A stretch of DNA of 64,000 nt from Peptacetobacter sp900550335 (GCF_047528295.1 NZ_CP180001.1:558001-622000); one strand, 5' to 3'. Shown: positions 25,395-34,906, numbered from the stretch's first letter. Numbers and translations: made by a program. Notes: generated by a model from the sequence alone, not told the origin.

Positions 25395-27221
25395 ATGTGT
25401 GGAATAGTTGGGTACTTAGGTACTAAAAATGCATCAGAGGTGATAGTTGATGGACTATCAAAATTAGAGTACAGAGGTTATGATTCAGCTGGGGTTGCTG
25501 TATGCAATGACGGTGAATTAGAAATCAGAAAATTCAAGGGTAGACTTGCTGTACTTGCAGAAGACATTGAAAAAAATGAAATGAAAGGTCACCTAGGAAT
25601 AGGTCATACAAGATGGGCAACTCATGGAGAACCATCAGATGTAAACTCTCATCCTCATTTCAATATGGACAAAACAATAGCAGTTGTCCACAATGGGATA
25701 ATAGAAAACTATATGGAATTAAAGGAAGAATTAAAAGAAGATGGAGTAGAATTCAGATCAGAAACAGATACAGAAGTAATAGCTCACTTAGTAGACAAAT
25801 ACTATGAAGGAAATCTTCTTGACGCTGTTTATAAGACAGTAGTTAGATTAAGAGGTGCTTATGCATTAGGAGTTATATGCAAAGATAATGAAGATGAATT
25901 AGTAGCTGTGAGAAAAGACAGTCCTCTTATAGCAGGTGTTGGAGAAGGAGAAAACTTTATAGCTTCAGATATACCAGCACTTTTAAAATATACTAGAAAA
26001 GTATACTTCCTTGAAAATGGAGAAGTTGTTCATATAAAAGGCGATGAACTTAAAATATACGACGCAGAAAGAAATCCTGTTGAAAAAGAAATATACGATG
26101 TAAAATGGGATATAGAAGCTGCTTCAAAAGGTGGATATGATTGTTTCATGCTTAAAGAAATAAATGAACAGCCAGAAGGTGTTAAAAATACACTTGAAAG
26201 AAGAATAGATGAAAATGGAAACATAGTATTAGATGGAATCCATTTAACTAAAGAAGACTTAGATAATATAAATAGAATATATATAGTTGCTTGTGGTACT
26301 GCATACCATGCTGGATTACTTGGAAAAAATGCACTTGAAAAATACTTAAAAGTGCCGGTAATAACAGATATAGCTTCAGAATTTAGATATAGCGACAATT
26401 TTGTAGATGAACATTCTTTAGTAATACTAGTGAGTCAGTCTGGAGAAACTGCGGATACTCTAGCGGTGTTAAGAGATTCAAAAGCTAAAGGTGCTAAAAT
26501 ACTTGCGGTAACAAATGTAGTAGGTTCATCAATATCAAGAGAAGCAGATGAAGTATTCTATACTTGGGCTGGTCCTGAAATAGCAGTTGCATCAACAAAA
26601 GCGTACACTACTCAGATAACTTCTTTATATATGATAGCTCTAAACTTTGCTCTTGAAAAAGGAACAATAACTAAAGAAGAATATCTAGAAACTATAGAAA
26701 AAATGAAAAAGCTTCCTGAAAAAATTCAAAATGTGATAGACAACCAAGATAAAATAAAAGAAATTGCAGAAAAAATAGTTTCAAAAGAACATGTATTTTT
26801 CCTTGGTAGAGGAGTTGACTACTCACTAGCTATGGAAGGTTCTCTAAAATTAAAAGAAGTTTCGTATATACATTCAGAAGCATTTGCTGCTGGAGAATTA
26901 AAACACGGAACAATAGCCCTTATAGAAGAAGGTACTCCAGTAATATCTGTAGCAACACAGGAAAAATTATTTGAAAAAATGGTATCAAATATGCAGGAAG
27001 TAAAAGCAAGAGGTGCCTTTGTTGCATCAATAGCTCAGGAACATAATAAAAGTGTAGAAAAAGTTTCTGATGAGGTAATATATATACCAAACTGTGATGA
27101 CATGTTGGTTCCGATAGTTGCAGTTGTTCCAATGCAGTTATTAGCTTATTATGTATCTACAATGAAAGGTCTTGATGTAGATAAACCAAGAAACCTAGCT
27201 AAATCAGTTACAGTTGAATAA
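25395..27221 (+). CDS. glmS: Glutamine-fructose-6-phosphate aminotransferase GlmS
   Basis: A 608-residue enzyme that makes glucosamine-6-phosphate from fructose-6-phosphate and glutamine. It begins MCGIVGYLG, with Cys2 as the N-terminal nucleophile after Met removal; the glutaminase domain covers about residues 1-230. Two SIS isomerase domains follow (SQSGETADT near 350 and GRG near 475), and it ends LAKSVTVE as usual. TTTAGGAGG precedes ATG 25395. It is controlled by the ribozyme just upstream. Confidence 0.97.
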   Translation: MCGIVGYLGTKNASEVIVDGLSKLEYRGYDSAGVAVCNDGELEIRKFKGRLAVLAEDIEKNEMKGHLGIGHTRWATHGEPSDVNSHPHFNMDKTIAVVHNGIIENYMELKEELKEDGVEFRSETDTEVIAHLVDKYYEGNLLDAVYKTVVRLRGAYALGVICKDNEDELVAVRKDSPLIAGVGEGENFIASDIPALLKYTRKVYFLENGEVVHIKGDELKIYDAERNPVEKEIYDVKWDIEAASKGGYDCFMLKEINEQPEGVKNTLERRIDENGNIVLDGIHLTKEDLDNINRIYIVACGTAYHAGLLGKNALEKYLKVPVITDIASEFRYSDNFVDEHSLVILVSQSGETADTLAVLRDSKAKGAKILAVTNVVGSSISREADEVFYTWAGPEIAVASTKAYTTQITSLYMIALNFALEKGTITKEEYLETIEKMKKLPEKIQNVIDNQDKIKEIAEKIVSKEHVFFLGRGVDYSLAMEGSLKLKEVSYIHSEAFAAGELKHGTIALIEEGTPVISVATQEKLFEKMVSNMQEVKARGAFVASIAQEHNKSVEKVSDEVIYIPNCDDMLVPIVAVVPMQLLAYYVSTMKGLDVDKPRNLAKSVTVE

Positions 27222-27312
27222 TGTATTGAAAAAATCTATTCATTAGTTAATTTTGATAAATAAAATGAAAAAATAATTTAGTAATAAAAATAATAAATAA
27301 AAATATAAAGTA

Positions 27313-27358
27313 AAGCTATGTAAACTTTGTAAATAAAAAGTATACATAGCTTTTTTTT
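27313..27358 (+). terminator. Terminator after glmS
   Basis: AAGCTATGTA (27313-27322) pairs with TACATAGCTT (27343-27352), followed by a T-run. Confidence 0.85.
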
Positions 27359-27373
27359 ATTTGAAATTAAAGT

Positions 27374-27388
27374 GGATAAAGGTTATCC
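27374..27388. promoter_or_regulatory. 15-base palindrome upstream of the PTS promoter
   Basis: GGATAAAGGTTATCC is a perfect inverted repeat (six-base arms, three-base centre) that lies 36 bases before the -35 box. It is operator-like; the regulator is unknown. It does not match a cre site. Confidence 0.4.
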
Positions 27389-27423
27389 TATTTTCATAAC
27401 AAATTTAGTTTGTCAAATAATTG

Positions 27424-27452
27424 TTGAAAAATTTTTTAATGTTCTATATAAT
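27424..27452 (+). promoter_or_regulatory. SigA-type promoter of the mannose PTS operon
   Basis: TTGAAA at 27424-27429, a 17-base spacer and TATAAT at 27447-27452. I saw no -24/-12 SigL promoter, which often drives this PTS type. About 190 bases of leader follow; it includes CTACTttAAGTAG-type symmetry. Confidence 0.65.
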
Positions 27453-27646
27453 GTATAATGTATTTAAAGAGTTTCGGGAAGAGAATACAATGTACTACTT
27501 TAAGTAGTGAAAGCTATTATATTAATCGAATTGTGATATTTTTAACTTTAAGAGGTTGGTTTAAAATGCAATTTTATGATGATAATTTGTCTTCTCTATC
27601 AAAAAAACTCGGAAATATAAAAATTAATGGATGGAGGAAAAGAGAT

Positions 27647-28630
27647 ATGGTAGGAATTGTTCTTGCTAGTCATGGTGACTTCGCTAACGGGATACTACAG
27701 TCAGTATCAATGATATTCGGTGAACAGCAGGATGTCAAAGCTGTTACTTTACAGCCAAGTGAAGGACCAAACGATTTAAAAGCTAAGATGGAAGAAGCTA
27801 TTGCTACATTCGAAAATCCTGAAGAAGTATTATTCTTAGTAGACTTATGGAGTGGAACACCATTCAATCAGGCTACAGGACTTGTTGAAGGACACGAAAA
27901 ATGGGCTATAGTTACTGGTCTTAACTTACCAATGCTTGTAGAAGCATATGGTGCACGTCTATCTATGGATACTGCTCATGAAATAGCAGCTTATATAGTA
28001 GGTGCTGGAAGAGAAGGAATAAAAGTTTGTCCTGAATCTTTAGAACCTAAAAAAGAAGAAGCTGCTCCAGCTCAGGTAACTGTTGGTGGTGCAATACCAG
28101 AAGGAACAGTAATAGGTGACGGAAAAATAAAATACGTGTTAGCTCGTATAGACACACGTTTATTACATGGACAGGTTGCTACAACTTGGACAAAAACAAC
28201 AAAACCAAATCGTATAATCGTAGTTTCAGATTCTGTTGCTCATGACGATTTACGTAAAAAAATGATAGAACAGGCGGCTCCTCCTGGGGTTAAAGCAAAC
28301 GTTGTTCCAATCGACAAAATGATAAAAGTTCAGAAAGATACTCGTTTTGGAAATACTGAAGCAATGTTATTATTCGAAACACCACAGGATGCTTTAAGAG
28401 CAATAAAAGGTGGAGTTGAAGTTAAAGAACTAAACTTAGGTTCTATGGCTCACTCTGTAGGTAAAGTTGTTGCAAATAAAGCAATAGCTATGGACGCAAA
28501 AGATATAGAAACAATAGAAGAATTAAAAGATATGGGAATAAAATTTGATGTTCGTAAGGTTCCAAGTGAATCTGGAGAAAATATCGATGATCTTCTTAAA
28601 AAAGCAAAAGCTGAATTAGCAAAAGCATAA
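27647..28630 (+). CDS. manX: PTS mannose-family fused IIAB component
   Basis: A protein of 327 residues that carries phosphate from HPr to sugar. The IIA domain (about 1-125) has the phosphorylated His9 in LASHGDFANG; an Ala/Pro/Glu linker (about 131-160) leads to the IIB domain, with His174 in RLLHGQV. I place the start at ATG 27647, which has GGAGG eight bases upstream, because the 63 residues in front of it in the open frame do not resemble the family. The IIC and IID genes follow within 25 bases each. Sugar could be mannose, glucose, fructose or a hexosamine. Confidence 0.92.
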   Translation: MVGIVLASHGDFANGILQSVSMIFGEQQDVKAVTLQPSEGPNDLKAKMEEAIATFENPEEVLFLVDLWSGTPFNQATGLVEGHEKWAIVTGLNLPMLVEAYGARLSMDTAHEIAAYIVGAGREGIKVCPESLEPKKEEAAPAQVTVGGAIPEGTVIGDGKIKYVLARIDTRLLHGQVATTWTKTTKPNRIIVVSDSVAHDDLRKKMIEQAAPPGVKANVVPIDKMIKVQKDTRFGNTEAMLLFETPQDALRAIKGGVEVKELNLGSMAHSVGKVVANKAIAMDAKDIETIEELKDMGIKFDVRKVPSESGENIDDLLKKAKAELAKA

Positions 28631-28651
28631 AGGCGAGGAGGATATAAAGTT

Positions 28652-29467
28652 ATGTCAATGATAACAGTACTTTTAATAATTGTTGTTGCCTTGCTAGCAG
28701 GTATGGAAGGGGTTCTAGATGAATTCCAGTTCCATCAGCCTCTAGTGGCATGTACATTAATAGGATTAGTAAGTGGACATTTAACTGAGGGTGTTATCCT
28801 TGGTGGTTCATTACAGATGATAGCTCTTGGATGGGCAAACGTTGGTGCAGCAGTTGCACCAGATGCTGCTTTAGCATCAGTTGCTTCTGCAATAATAATG
28901 GTATTAGGTTTAAATGGTGGAACTACTAATGTTCAGACTGCAATATCTACTTCTATAGCAGTTGCTATACCACTATCAGTAGCAGGTTTATTCTTAACTA
29001 TGATAGTTCGTACATTATCTATACCAATAGTTCATTTCATGGATGCTGCTGCTGAAGAAGCAAACATGAGAAAAATGGAAATGTGGCACATAATAGCTAT
29101 ATTACTTCAGGGTGTAAGAATAGCTATACCAGCTGCAGCTTTATGTTTCGTACCAGCATCAGTTGTAACAGGTGCATTAAACTCAATGCCTGAATGGTTA
29201 GCAACAGGTATGACAATCGGTGGTGGAATGGTTGCCGCTGTTGGGTATGCAATGGTTATAAACATGATGTCAACAAAAGAAACATGGCCATTCTTCGCTC
29301 TAGGATTTGTTCTAGCTGCTATAAACCAGTTAACACTTATAGCTCTTGGTGTAATAGGTGTATCTTTAGCTCTATTATACTTAGGACTAAAAGAAAGTGC
29401 TGGAAACGGCGGTAATGGAAATGGTGGTTCTGGAGATCCACTTGGCGATATATTAAATGAATATTAA
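28652..29467 (+). CDS. manY: PTS mannose-family IIC component
   Basis: A 271-residue membrane permease subunit with several hydrophobic segments from residue 1 on and family motifs such as LIGLVSGHLTEGVILGGSLQM and LGWANVGAAVAPDAALAS. The C-terminal tail is glycine/asparagine-rich (about residues 247-262), an unusual flexible end. CGAGGAGG stands before ATG 28652. With IID it forms the transport channel in the cytoplasmic membrane. Confidence 0.93.
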   Translation: MSMITVLLIIVVALLAGMEGVLDEFQFHQPLVACTLIGLVSGHLTEGVILGGSLQMIALGWANVGAAVAPDAALASVASAIIMVLGLNGGTTNVQTAISTSIAVAIPLSVAGLFLTMIVRTLSIPIVHFMDAAAEEANMRKMEMWHIIAILLQGVRIAIPAAALCFVPASVVTGALNSMPEWLATGMTIGGGMVAAVGYAMVINMMSTKETWPFFALGFVLAAINQLTLIALGVIGVSLALLYLGLKESAGNGGNGNGGSGDPLGDILNEY

Positions 29468-29488
29468 TCTTGAAGGAGGAAAAGAAAA

Positions 29489-30406
29489 ATGGCAGAAAGA
29501 AAATCATTAACTAAAAAAGATCGTATGTCTGTTGCTTGGCGTCATCAGTTCCTTCAGGGTTCTTGGAACTATGAACGTATGCAGAATGGTGGATGGTGTT
29601 ATTCAATGATACCAGCTATCAAAAAATTATATACAAATAAAGAAGACCAGATTGCTGCTTTAAAAAGACACATGGAATTCTACAATACACATCCTTACGT
29701 ATCAGCTCCAGTTATAGGGGTTACATTAGCACTTGAAGAAGAAAGAGCTAATGGTGCTGAAGTTAACGACCAGGCAATACAGGGTGTTAAAGTTGGTATG
29801 ATGGGACCTCTAGCAGGGGTTGGTGACCCAGTATTCTGGTTCACTCTAAGACCAATACTTGGAGCATTAGGTGCTTCATTAGCATTAGGTGGAAACATAG
29901 TTGGTCCACTAATATTCTTCTTAGCATGGAACATAATCCGTATGGCTTTCTTATGGTACACTCAGGAATTCGGATACAAAGTTGGTAACTCAATAGCACA
30001 GGATTTATCTGGTGGATTATTAGGAAAAATAACTCAGGGAGCTTCAATACTTGGTATGTTCATAATAGGTTCTCTAGTTCAGCGTTGGGTAAGTATATCA
30101 TTTACTCCAATAGTTTCTCAGGTTACACAGTCTGAAGGTGCTTACATAGATTGGGCTAGCTTACCAGCTGGAACAGAAGGTATAAAACAGGCACTTACAA
30201 TGTATAACTCATTAGGTGGAAATGCTCTAGATGTAGTTAAAACTACTACATTACAGGGTAACTTAGACCAGTTAATACCTGGACTTGCAGCTTTATTATT
30301 AACATTATTATGCTGTAAGTTATTAAAGAAAAATGTATCTCCAATAGTAATAATCATAGCATTATTCATAGTTGGTATAGGTGCTCACTTATTAGGTATA
30401 ATGTAA
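29489..30406 (+). CDS. manZ: PTS mannose-family IID component
   Basis: A 305-residue subunit with the IID pattern: N-terminal WRHQFLQGSWNYERMQNGGW, the central VKVGMMGPLAGVGDPVFWFTLRPILGALGASLA and C-terminal membrane segments. AAGGAGG precedes ATG 29489. It is followed by a terminator-like hairpin and then manO, so manO may depend on read-through or its own promoter. Confidence 0.93.
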   Translation: MAERKSLTKKDRMSVAWRHQFLQGSWNYERMQNGGWCYSMIPAIKKLYTNKEDQIAALKRHMEFYNTHPYVSAPVIGVTLALEEERANGAEVNDQAIQGVKVGMMGPLAGVGDPVFWFTLRPILGALGASLALGGNIVGPLIFFLAWNIIRMAFLWYTQEFGYKVGNSIAQDLSGGLLGKITQGASILGMFIIGSLVQRWVSISFTPIVSQVTQSEGAYIDWASLPAGTEGIKQALTMYNSLGGNALDVVKTTTLQGNLDQLIPGLAALLLTLLCCKLLKKNVSPIVIIIALFIVGIGAHLLGIM

Positions 30407-30434
30407 TTAAATATTTTCAAATATATTTAAAGGA

Positions 30435-30462
30435 AAAGCTCAGTTATCTGAGCTTTTTCTTT
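30435..30462 (+). terminator. Terminator-like hairpin between manZ and manO
   Basis: AAAGCTCAG/CTGAGCTTT with a four-base loop, then TTCTTT. It would reduce manO transcription relative to the PTS genes. Confidence 0.8.
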
Positions 30463-30491
30463 AAATATAAGATTTTTTAGGAGGGTGTTTT

Positions 30492-30881
30492 ATGGCTCAA
30501 TCAATGAATACAAAGGTAGACTATACAGTACCTGCGACATCATTCTTAGGTTTAACTAGCTACGGAAATGTAATGATTGGTGATAAAGCGTTTGAATTCT
30601 ATAATGAAAAAAATGTAAATGATTATATTCAGATTCCTTGGACAGAGGTAGATCATGTATTAGGTTCTGTAAGTTTTCGTGGAAAATGGATATCTCGTTT
30701 TGCAATAGTTACAAAAGAAAATGGAACATACAGCTTTTCTACAAGAGATAATAAAGCTACTTTAAGAGCTGTAAATAAATATATAGAATCAGACAAATTA
30801 CTAAAATCCTTAACTTTCTTCCAGGTAATTGGGCGTGGGTTAAAGAGATTATTTAGAATAAAAGACAAAAATGAAAAATAA
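30492..30881 (+). CDS. manO: DUF956 family protein (ManO-like)
   Basis: A 129-residue soluble protein of the DUF956 family, which is typically encoded at the end of mannose PTS operons and has been linked to regulation of the PTS. Recognisable parts are ATSFLGLTSYGNVMIGDKAFEFYN and IPWTEVDHVLGSVSFRGKWI. The C-terminus is basic (KRLFRIKDKNEK). TTAGGAGGG precedes ATG 30492. Location right after manXYZ supports the assignment. Confidence 0.88.
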   Translation: MAQSMNTKVDYTVPATSFLGLTSYGNVMIGDKAFEFYNEKNVNDYIQIPWTEVDHVLGSVSFRGKWISRFAIVTKENGTYSFSTRDNKATLRAVNKYIESDKLLKSLTFFQVIGRGLKRLFRIKDKNEK

Positions 30882-30894
30882 AGAAATAAATTAG

Positions 30895-30920
30895 AGTGTA
30901 TGAAAATACACTTTTTTTTA
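30895..30920 (+). terminator. Terminator after manO
   Basis: AGTGTAT/ATACACT with a GAAA loop and eight T. The rest of the gap to 31198 is AT-rich; TGGTATAAT at 31146-31154 is an extended -10 candidate for the next gene. Confidence 0.88.
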
Positions 30921-31197
30921 TGTTTAAAAGTATGATTTTGTATAAAAATAATATCATGAAAATTAAACATATATATTAATATAAAAATCTATATAAATAA
31001 TTACACATCAAATATACAAGGAATATAAGTATTACTTATAAAAAACTAAAGTAAAATTTTATTTATTAAAACTATACATAGATAGTATAATATAGTTATT
31101 AACTATAAGTTAAAAAAAGTAAAAACATAAAAAAAGCTTTTTATATGGTATAATGAAAACAAGAACTCATATCAACTAAGGAAGGTAGGGATACACA

Positions 31198-31974
31198 ATG
31201 AAATTAAACAAAAAATTTAAAGTTCTAGCAATAGGTGCAGCATTAGTATTATCTATAGGTGCTGTTGGATGCAGCAAACAGGAAGAAGCACCAAAAGAAG
31301 AAGCTAAACAGGAACAGGCTAAAGCAGAAGTTAAAACTATAAAAGGTGATGAAGTAGTAGAAGCAATGAAAGATGCTAATACTGTAGTAATAGATGCTAG
31401 AGATGCTTCTGAATACGAAGCTGGACATATAAAAGGAGCATTAAATGTTTTTGTAGACGAAGCTGAATCTAAACTTGGTGATCTTGAACAGTACAAAGAC
31501 AAAAAAGTAATAGTATACTGCAACTCTGGTAAAAAATCAGGAAAATTAGCACAGTTATTAGTAGACAACGGATTTACTGATGTTTCTAATGCAGATGGTG
31601 TTAAACAGTATGAATATGAATTAGTTCAAGGGAAAGAAGAACCTAAAGCAGAAAAAGCAGAAGTTAAAACTATGAAAGGTGATGAAGTAGTAGAAGCAAT
31701 GAAAGATACTGCTAACACTGTAGTAATAGATGCAAGAGATGCTAAAGACTTCGCAAAAGGACATATAGATGGTGCTATAAATGTATTCGTTGATGAAGCT
31801 AAAGATAAATTAGGTGAATTAGAACAGTACAAAGACAAAAAAGTAATAGTATACTGCAACTCAGGAAATAAGAGTGGAAAATTAGCACAGTTCTTAGTGG
31901 ACAATGGATTTACAGATGTTTACAATGCAGACGGTGTTAAACAGTACGAATACGCTTTAGTTAAAGGTGAATAA
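31198..31974 (+). CDS. Lipoprotein with two tandem rhodanese domains
   Basis: A 258-residue secreted lipoprotein. The signal peptide ends in a lipobox-like IGAVGC with Cys25 as the lipid anchor, followed by a charged Glu/Lys/Ala linker. Two rhodanese domains (about 45-140 and 155-258) each carry the active-site Cys in YCNSGKKSGK and YCNSGNKSGK. The two halves are very similar even in DNA, pointing to a recent duplication. A sulfur-carrying or thiol role outside the membrane is likely, but the substrate is unknown. It is a single-gene unit with its own terminator. Confidence 0.9.
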   Translation: MKLNKKFKVLAIGAALVLSIGAVGCSKQEEAPKEEAKQEQAKAEVKTIKGDEVVEAMKDANTVVIDARDASEYEAGHIKGALNVFVDEAESKLGDLEQYKDKKVIVYCNSGKKSGKLAQLLVDNGFTDVSNADGVKQYEYELVQGKEEPKAEKAEVKTMKGDEVVEAMKDTANTVVIDARDAKDFAKGHIDGAINVFVDEAKDKLGELEQYKDKKVIVYCNSGNKSGKLAQFLVDNGFTDVYNADGVKQYEYALVKGE

Positions 31975-32006
31975 TTAAAATAAAATAATAGATTGTTTTT
32001 TAGAAA

Positions 32007-32039
32007 AGACTGTATTTATAAAAATACAGTCTTTTTTTT
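32007..32039 (+). terminator. Terminator after the rhodanese lipoprotein gene
   Basis: An 11-bp stem (AGACTGTATTT/AAATACAGTCT), then eight T. The gap from here to 32365 is AT-rich; nothing firm was seen in it. Confidence 0.93.
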
Positions 32040-32364
32040 GTTATTCTCTTCATAAAGTTTACATAAAGTGATATAATTGATAAGGTCTGAAAAATTTGGT
32101 TTAAAAAATAAATGATTAAATGATTCAAATTTTTCGATTAATTCGACTAATTAAAAAAAGTTACAAACTATGGTATAGTAATGAAATTTTTAGAGAATTA
32201 TTATATAATAAAGAATACGATAAAAATAAATATAAAAACATATTTAAAAATGTATTCAATATATATAGAGAGATAAATATAAAAATATAAGCGATAGATA
32301 GAATAGATAAAAAAAGATAGATAGCTAATTTTAAATAGAGAAATAAGTTAGAGGAGAAAATAAT

Positions 32365-33615
32365 ATGCCAAAAATAATCGTTAAAAAAAGTGCACCTTTA
32401 AGAGGTACAGTTAAAATAGACGGAGCAAAAAATGCCGTATTACCAATAATAGCAGCAACATTACTTGCAGATGGAAAATCAGTATTAAAGGGTGTTCCAA
32501 ATCTTAGAGACGTTCATGTTATATCAGATCTTTTAAGACATCTAGGAGCTGAGGTAACATATGAAGGAACAACTTTAACAGTAGATGCTAGCAATATAAC
32601 AACTTGTGAAGCACCATACGAATTAGTAAGAAAAATGAGAGCTTCATTCTTAGTAATGGGTCCTTTACTTGCTAGATTTAATCATACAAAAATATCTATG
32701 CCAGGAGGATGTGCTATAGGAACAAGACCAATAGACTTACATCTAAAAGGATTTAAATCACTAGGAGCAGAAGTAGAAATAGATCATGGATTCGTTGAAG
32801 CGAAGACAGAAAAATTAACAGGAAATAAATTATACCTTGATTTCCCATCAGTAGGAGCTACAGAAAACATAATGATGGCTGCAGCATTAGCAGAAGGAAC
32901 AACTATAATAGAAAATGCAGCAGAAGAGCCAGAAATAGTAGACTTAGCTAACTTCTTAAATGAAATGGGAGCAAACGTTAAAGGTGCAGGAACAAATACA
33001 ATAAAAATAAAAGGTGTTGAATCTTTAAAAGGTGCTGAACACACAGTAATACCTGATAGAATAGAAGCAGCTACTTATATGGTTGCAGCAGCTATGACAA
33101 AAGGTGATATAACTGTGGAAAACGTACTTATGGAACACTTAAAACCAATAATAGCGAAATTAAGAGAAACTGGATGTGAAATAATCGAAATGGAAAATGC
33201 GGTTAGAGTAATAGGACCAGAAGTATTAAAACCAATAGATATAAAAACACTTCCACATCCTGGATTCCCAACAGATGTTCAGGCACAGTTTATGGCAATG
33301 CTTACAATAGCTAATGGTACAGCAGTTGTTATAGAAACTGTATTTGAAAATAGATTTATGCACGTTGCTGAATTTAACAGAATGGGAGCAGACATAAAAA
33401 TAGAAGGAAGAAGTGCAATAGTAAATGGAGTTGACAAATTATACGGAGCTAAAGTTAATGCAACTGATTTAAGAGCTGGTGCAGCACTTATATTATGTGG
33501 ACTTATAGCAGAAGGTGAAACTCAGATAGGTGAAATATACCACATACAGAGAGGTTACGTGGATATAGACAAAAAAATAAGAGCTTTAGGTGGAAATATA
33601 GAAATAGTAGAATAG
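32365..33615 (+). CDS. murA: UDP-N-acetylglucosamine 1-carboxyvinyltransferase MurA
   Basis: A 416-residue enzyme for the first committed step of peptidoglycan synthesis, adding enolpyruvate from PEP to UDP-GlcNAc. Lys22-Asn23 (GAKNAVLP) and the catalytic Cys116 in PGGCAIGTRP are present; Cys here implies the usual fosfomycin-sensitive form. The inside-out alpha/beta repeats and length are normal. GAGGAG precedes ATG 32365. It is followed by mbl, linking wall precursor supply and cell shape. Confidence 0.96.
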   Translation: MPKIIVKKSAPLRGTVKIDGAKNAVLPIIAATLLADGKSVLKGVPNLRDVHVISDLLRHLGAEVTYEGTTLTVDASNITTCEAPYELVRKMRASFLVMGPLLARFNHTKISMPGGCAIGTRPIDLHLKGFKSLGAEVEIDHGFVEAKTEKLTGNKLYLDFPSVGATENIMMAAALAEGTTIIENAAEEPEIVDLANFLNEMGANVKGAGTNTIKIKGVESLKGAEHTVIPDRIEAATYMVAAAMTKGDITVENVLMEHLKPIIAKLRETGCEIIEMENAVRVIGPEVLKPIDIKTLPHPGFPTDVQAQFMAMLTIANGTAVVIETVFENRFMHVAEFNRMGADIKIEGRSAIVNGVDKLYGAKVNATDLRAGAALILCGLIAEGETQIGEIYHIQRGYVDIDKKIRALGGNIEIVE

Positions 33616-33775
33616 TATTTTGATTTGATAATATACCTAAGGTTTATTAATGATGCACAAAATAATAAATATACAAGATAATAATAAATTGAAATGTGAT
33701 ATAATGTAATTGTGAGATTGAAACAATTAAAAAGATTTAGAGAAAAAGAATATTTATAACAAAGGAGTTTTTGAA

Positions 33776-34819
33776 ATGGCAAAAGTATCTGGTGTTGATA
33801 TAGGAATAGATTTAGGAACAGCTAATGTTTTAGTATACGTAAGTGGAAAAGGAATAGTACTTGAAGAACCTTCAGTAGTTGCAATAGATAACAAAACAAA
33901 TGAAATACTTGCAGTTGGTCAGGAAGCTAAAAAAATGATAGGTAGAACACCTGCAAATATATCAGCTATAAGACCTCTTAGAGATGGTGTTATATCTGAC
34001 TACAATACAACTGAAAAAATGTTAAAACATTTTGTTGAACAGATAGTTGAGAAAAAAGGATTCGGAAAATTTGTAATGCCTAGAATAATGGTATGTGTAC
34101 CAACAGGAGTTACAGAAGTTGAAAAAAGAGCAGTTGAAGATGCTACAAAACAGGCAGGAGCTAGAGAAGTTTATGTTATAGAAGAACCAATAGCTGCTGC
34201 AATAGGAGCTGGAATAGAAATAGGTGAACCAAGCGGAAATATGATAATAGACATCGGTGGTGGTACTGTCGATATAGCTGTAATATCTCTTGGTGGAGCT
34301 GTTGTAAGTGACTCTATAAAAATGGGTGGAGACAAATTCGACGATGCAATAACAAAATATATGAAAAAACAGCACAACCTTATAATAGGTGAAAGAACAG
34401 CTGAAAAAGTTAAAATAGAAATAGGAAGTGCTTTCAAAAGAGAAGAAGAAAAATTCATGAAAGTAACAGGAAGAAACCAGATAACAGGTCTTCCATGTAC
34501 TGTTGAAATAAGCTCAGCTGAAACATTAGAAGCTTTAGATGAATGTGTAGAACAGATAGTTGTTACTACTCACTCTGTACTTGAAAAAACACCACCTGAA
34601 TTAGCTGCAGATATAAGTGAATCTGGAATAGTTATGACTGGTGGAGGATCATTATTATATGGATTAGACAAAAAAATAGAACAGAGAACAGGAATAAAAG
34701 TTAAAATAGCTGACAATCCTTTATCTTGTGTTGCAACAGGTACTGGTGCTGCATTAGGATCATTAGATATATTAAAAACTGGTGGTTCTTTCAAATCAAT
34801 GCCATCAGAAGAAAAATAA
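33776..34819 (+). CDS. mbl: MreB-family rod-shape protein (Mbl)
   Basis: A 347-residue actin-like protein that forms membrane-associated filaments guiding wall synthesis. The ATP-binding motifs DIGIDLGTANVLVYV (phosphate 1) and MIIDIGGGTVDIAVISLGG (phosphate 2) are clear, along with VMTGGGSLLYGLD. The position after murA favours Mbl rather than MreB, which usually sits with mreC and mreD. AAAGGAG precedes ATG 33776. Confidence 0.92.
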   Translation: MAKVSGVDIGIDLGTANVLVYVSGKGIVLEEPSVVAIDNKTNEILAVGQEAKKMIGRTPANISAIRPLRDGVISDYNTTEKMLKHFVEQIVEKKGFGKFVMPRIMVCVPTGVTEVEKRAVEDATKQAGAREVYVIEEPIAAAIGAGIEIGEPSGNMIIDIGGGTVDIAVISLGGAVVSDSIKMGGDKFDDAITKYMKKQHNLIIGERTAEKVKIEIGSAFKREEEKFMKVTGRNQITGLPCTVEISSAETLEALDECVEQIVVTTHSVLEKTPPELAADISESGIVMTGGGSLLYGLDKKIEQRTGIKVKIADNPLSCVATGTGAALGSLDILKTGGSFKSMPSEEK

Positions 34820-34844
34820 TAGAGTATAAATAATCAAATATTAG

Positions 34845-34880
34845 AAAGACTAAGGATTTATTTAAAGTCCTTAGTCTTTA
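34845..34880 (+). terminator. Terminator-like hairpin after mbl
   Basis: AAAGACTAAGGA pairs with TCCTTAGTCTTT across an 11-base loop. There is no separate T-run beyond the stem end. Confidence 0.7.
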
Positions 34881-34906
34881 ATAAATAGAGTAATTGGGAG
34901 AATATT

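Noticed and set aside
27458..27646. N-terminal extension of the PTS IIAB protein from an upstream ATG
   Set aside because: The 63 extra residues do not look like the family, and the ribosome site GGAGG is placed for ATG 27647; the extension also begins right at the promoter.
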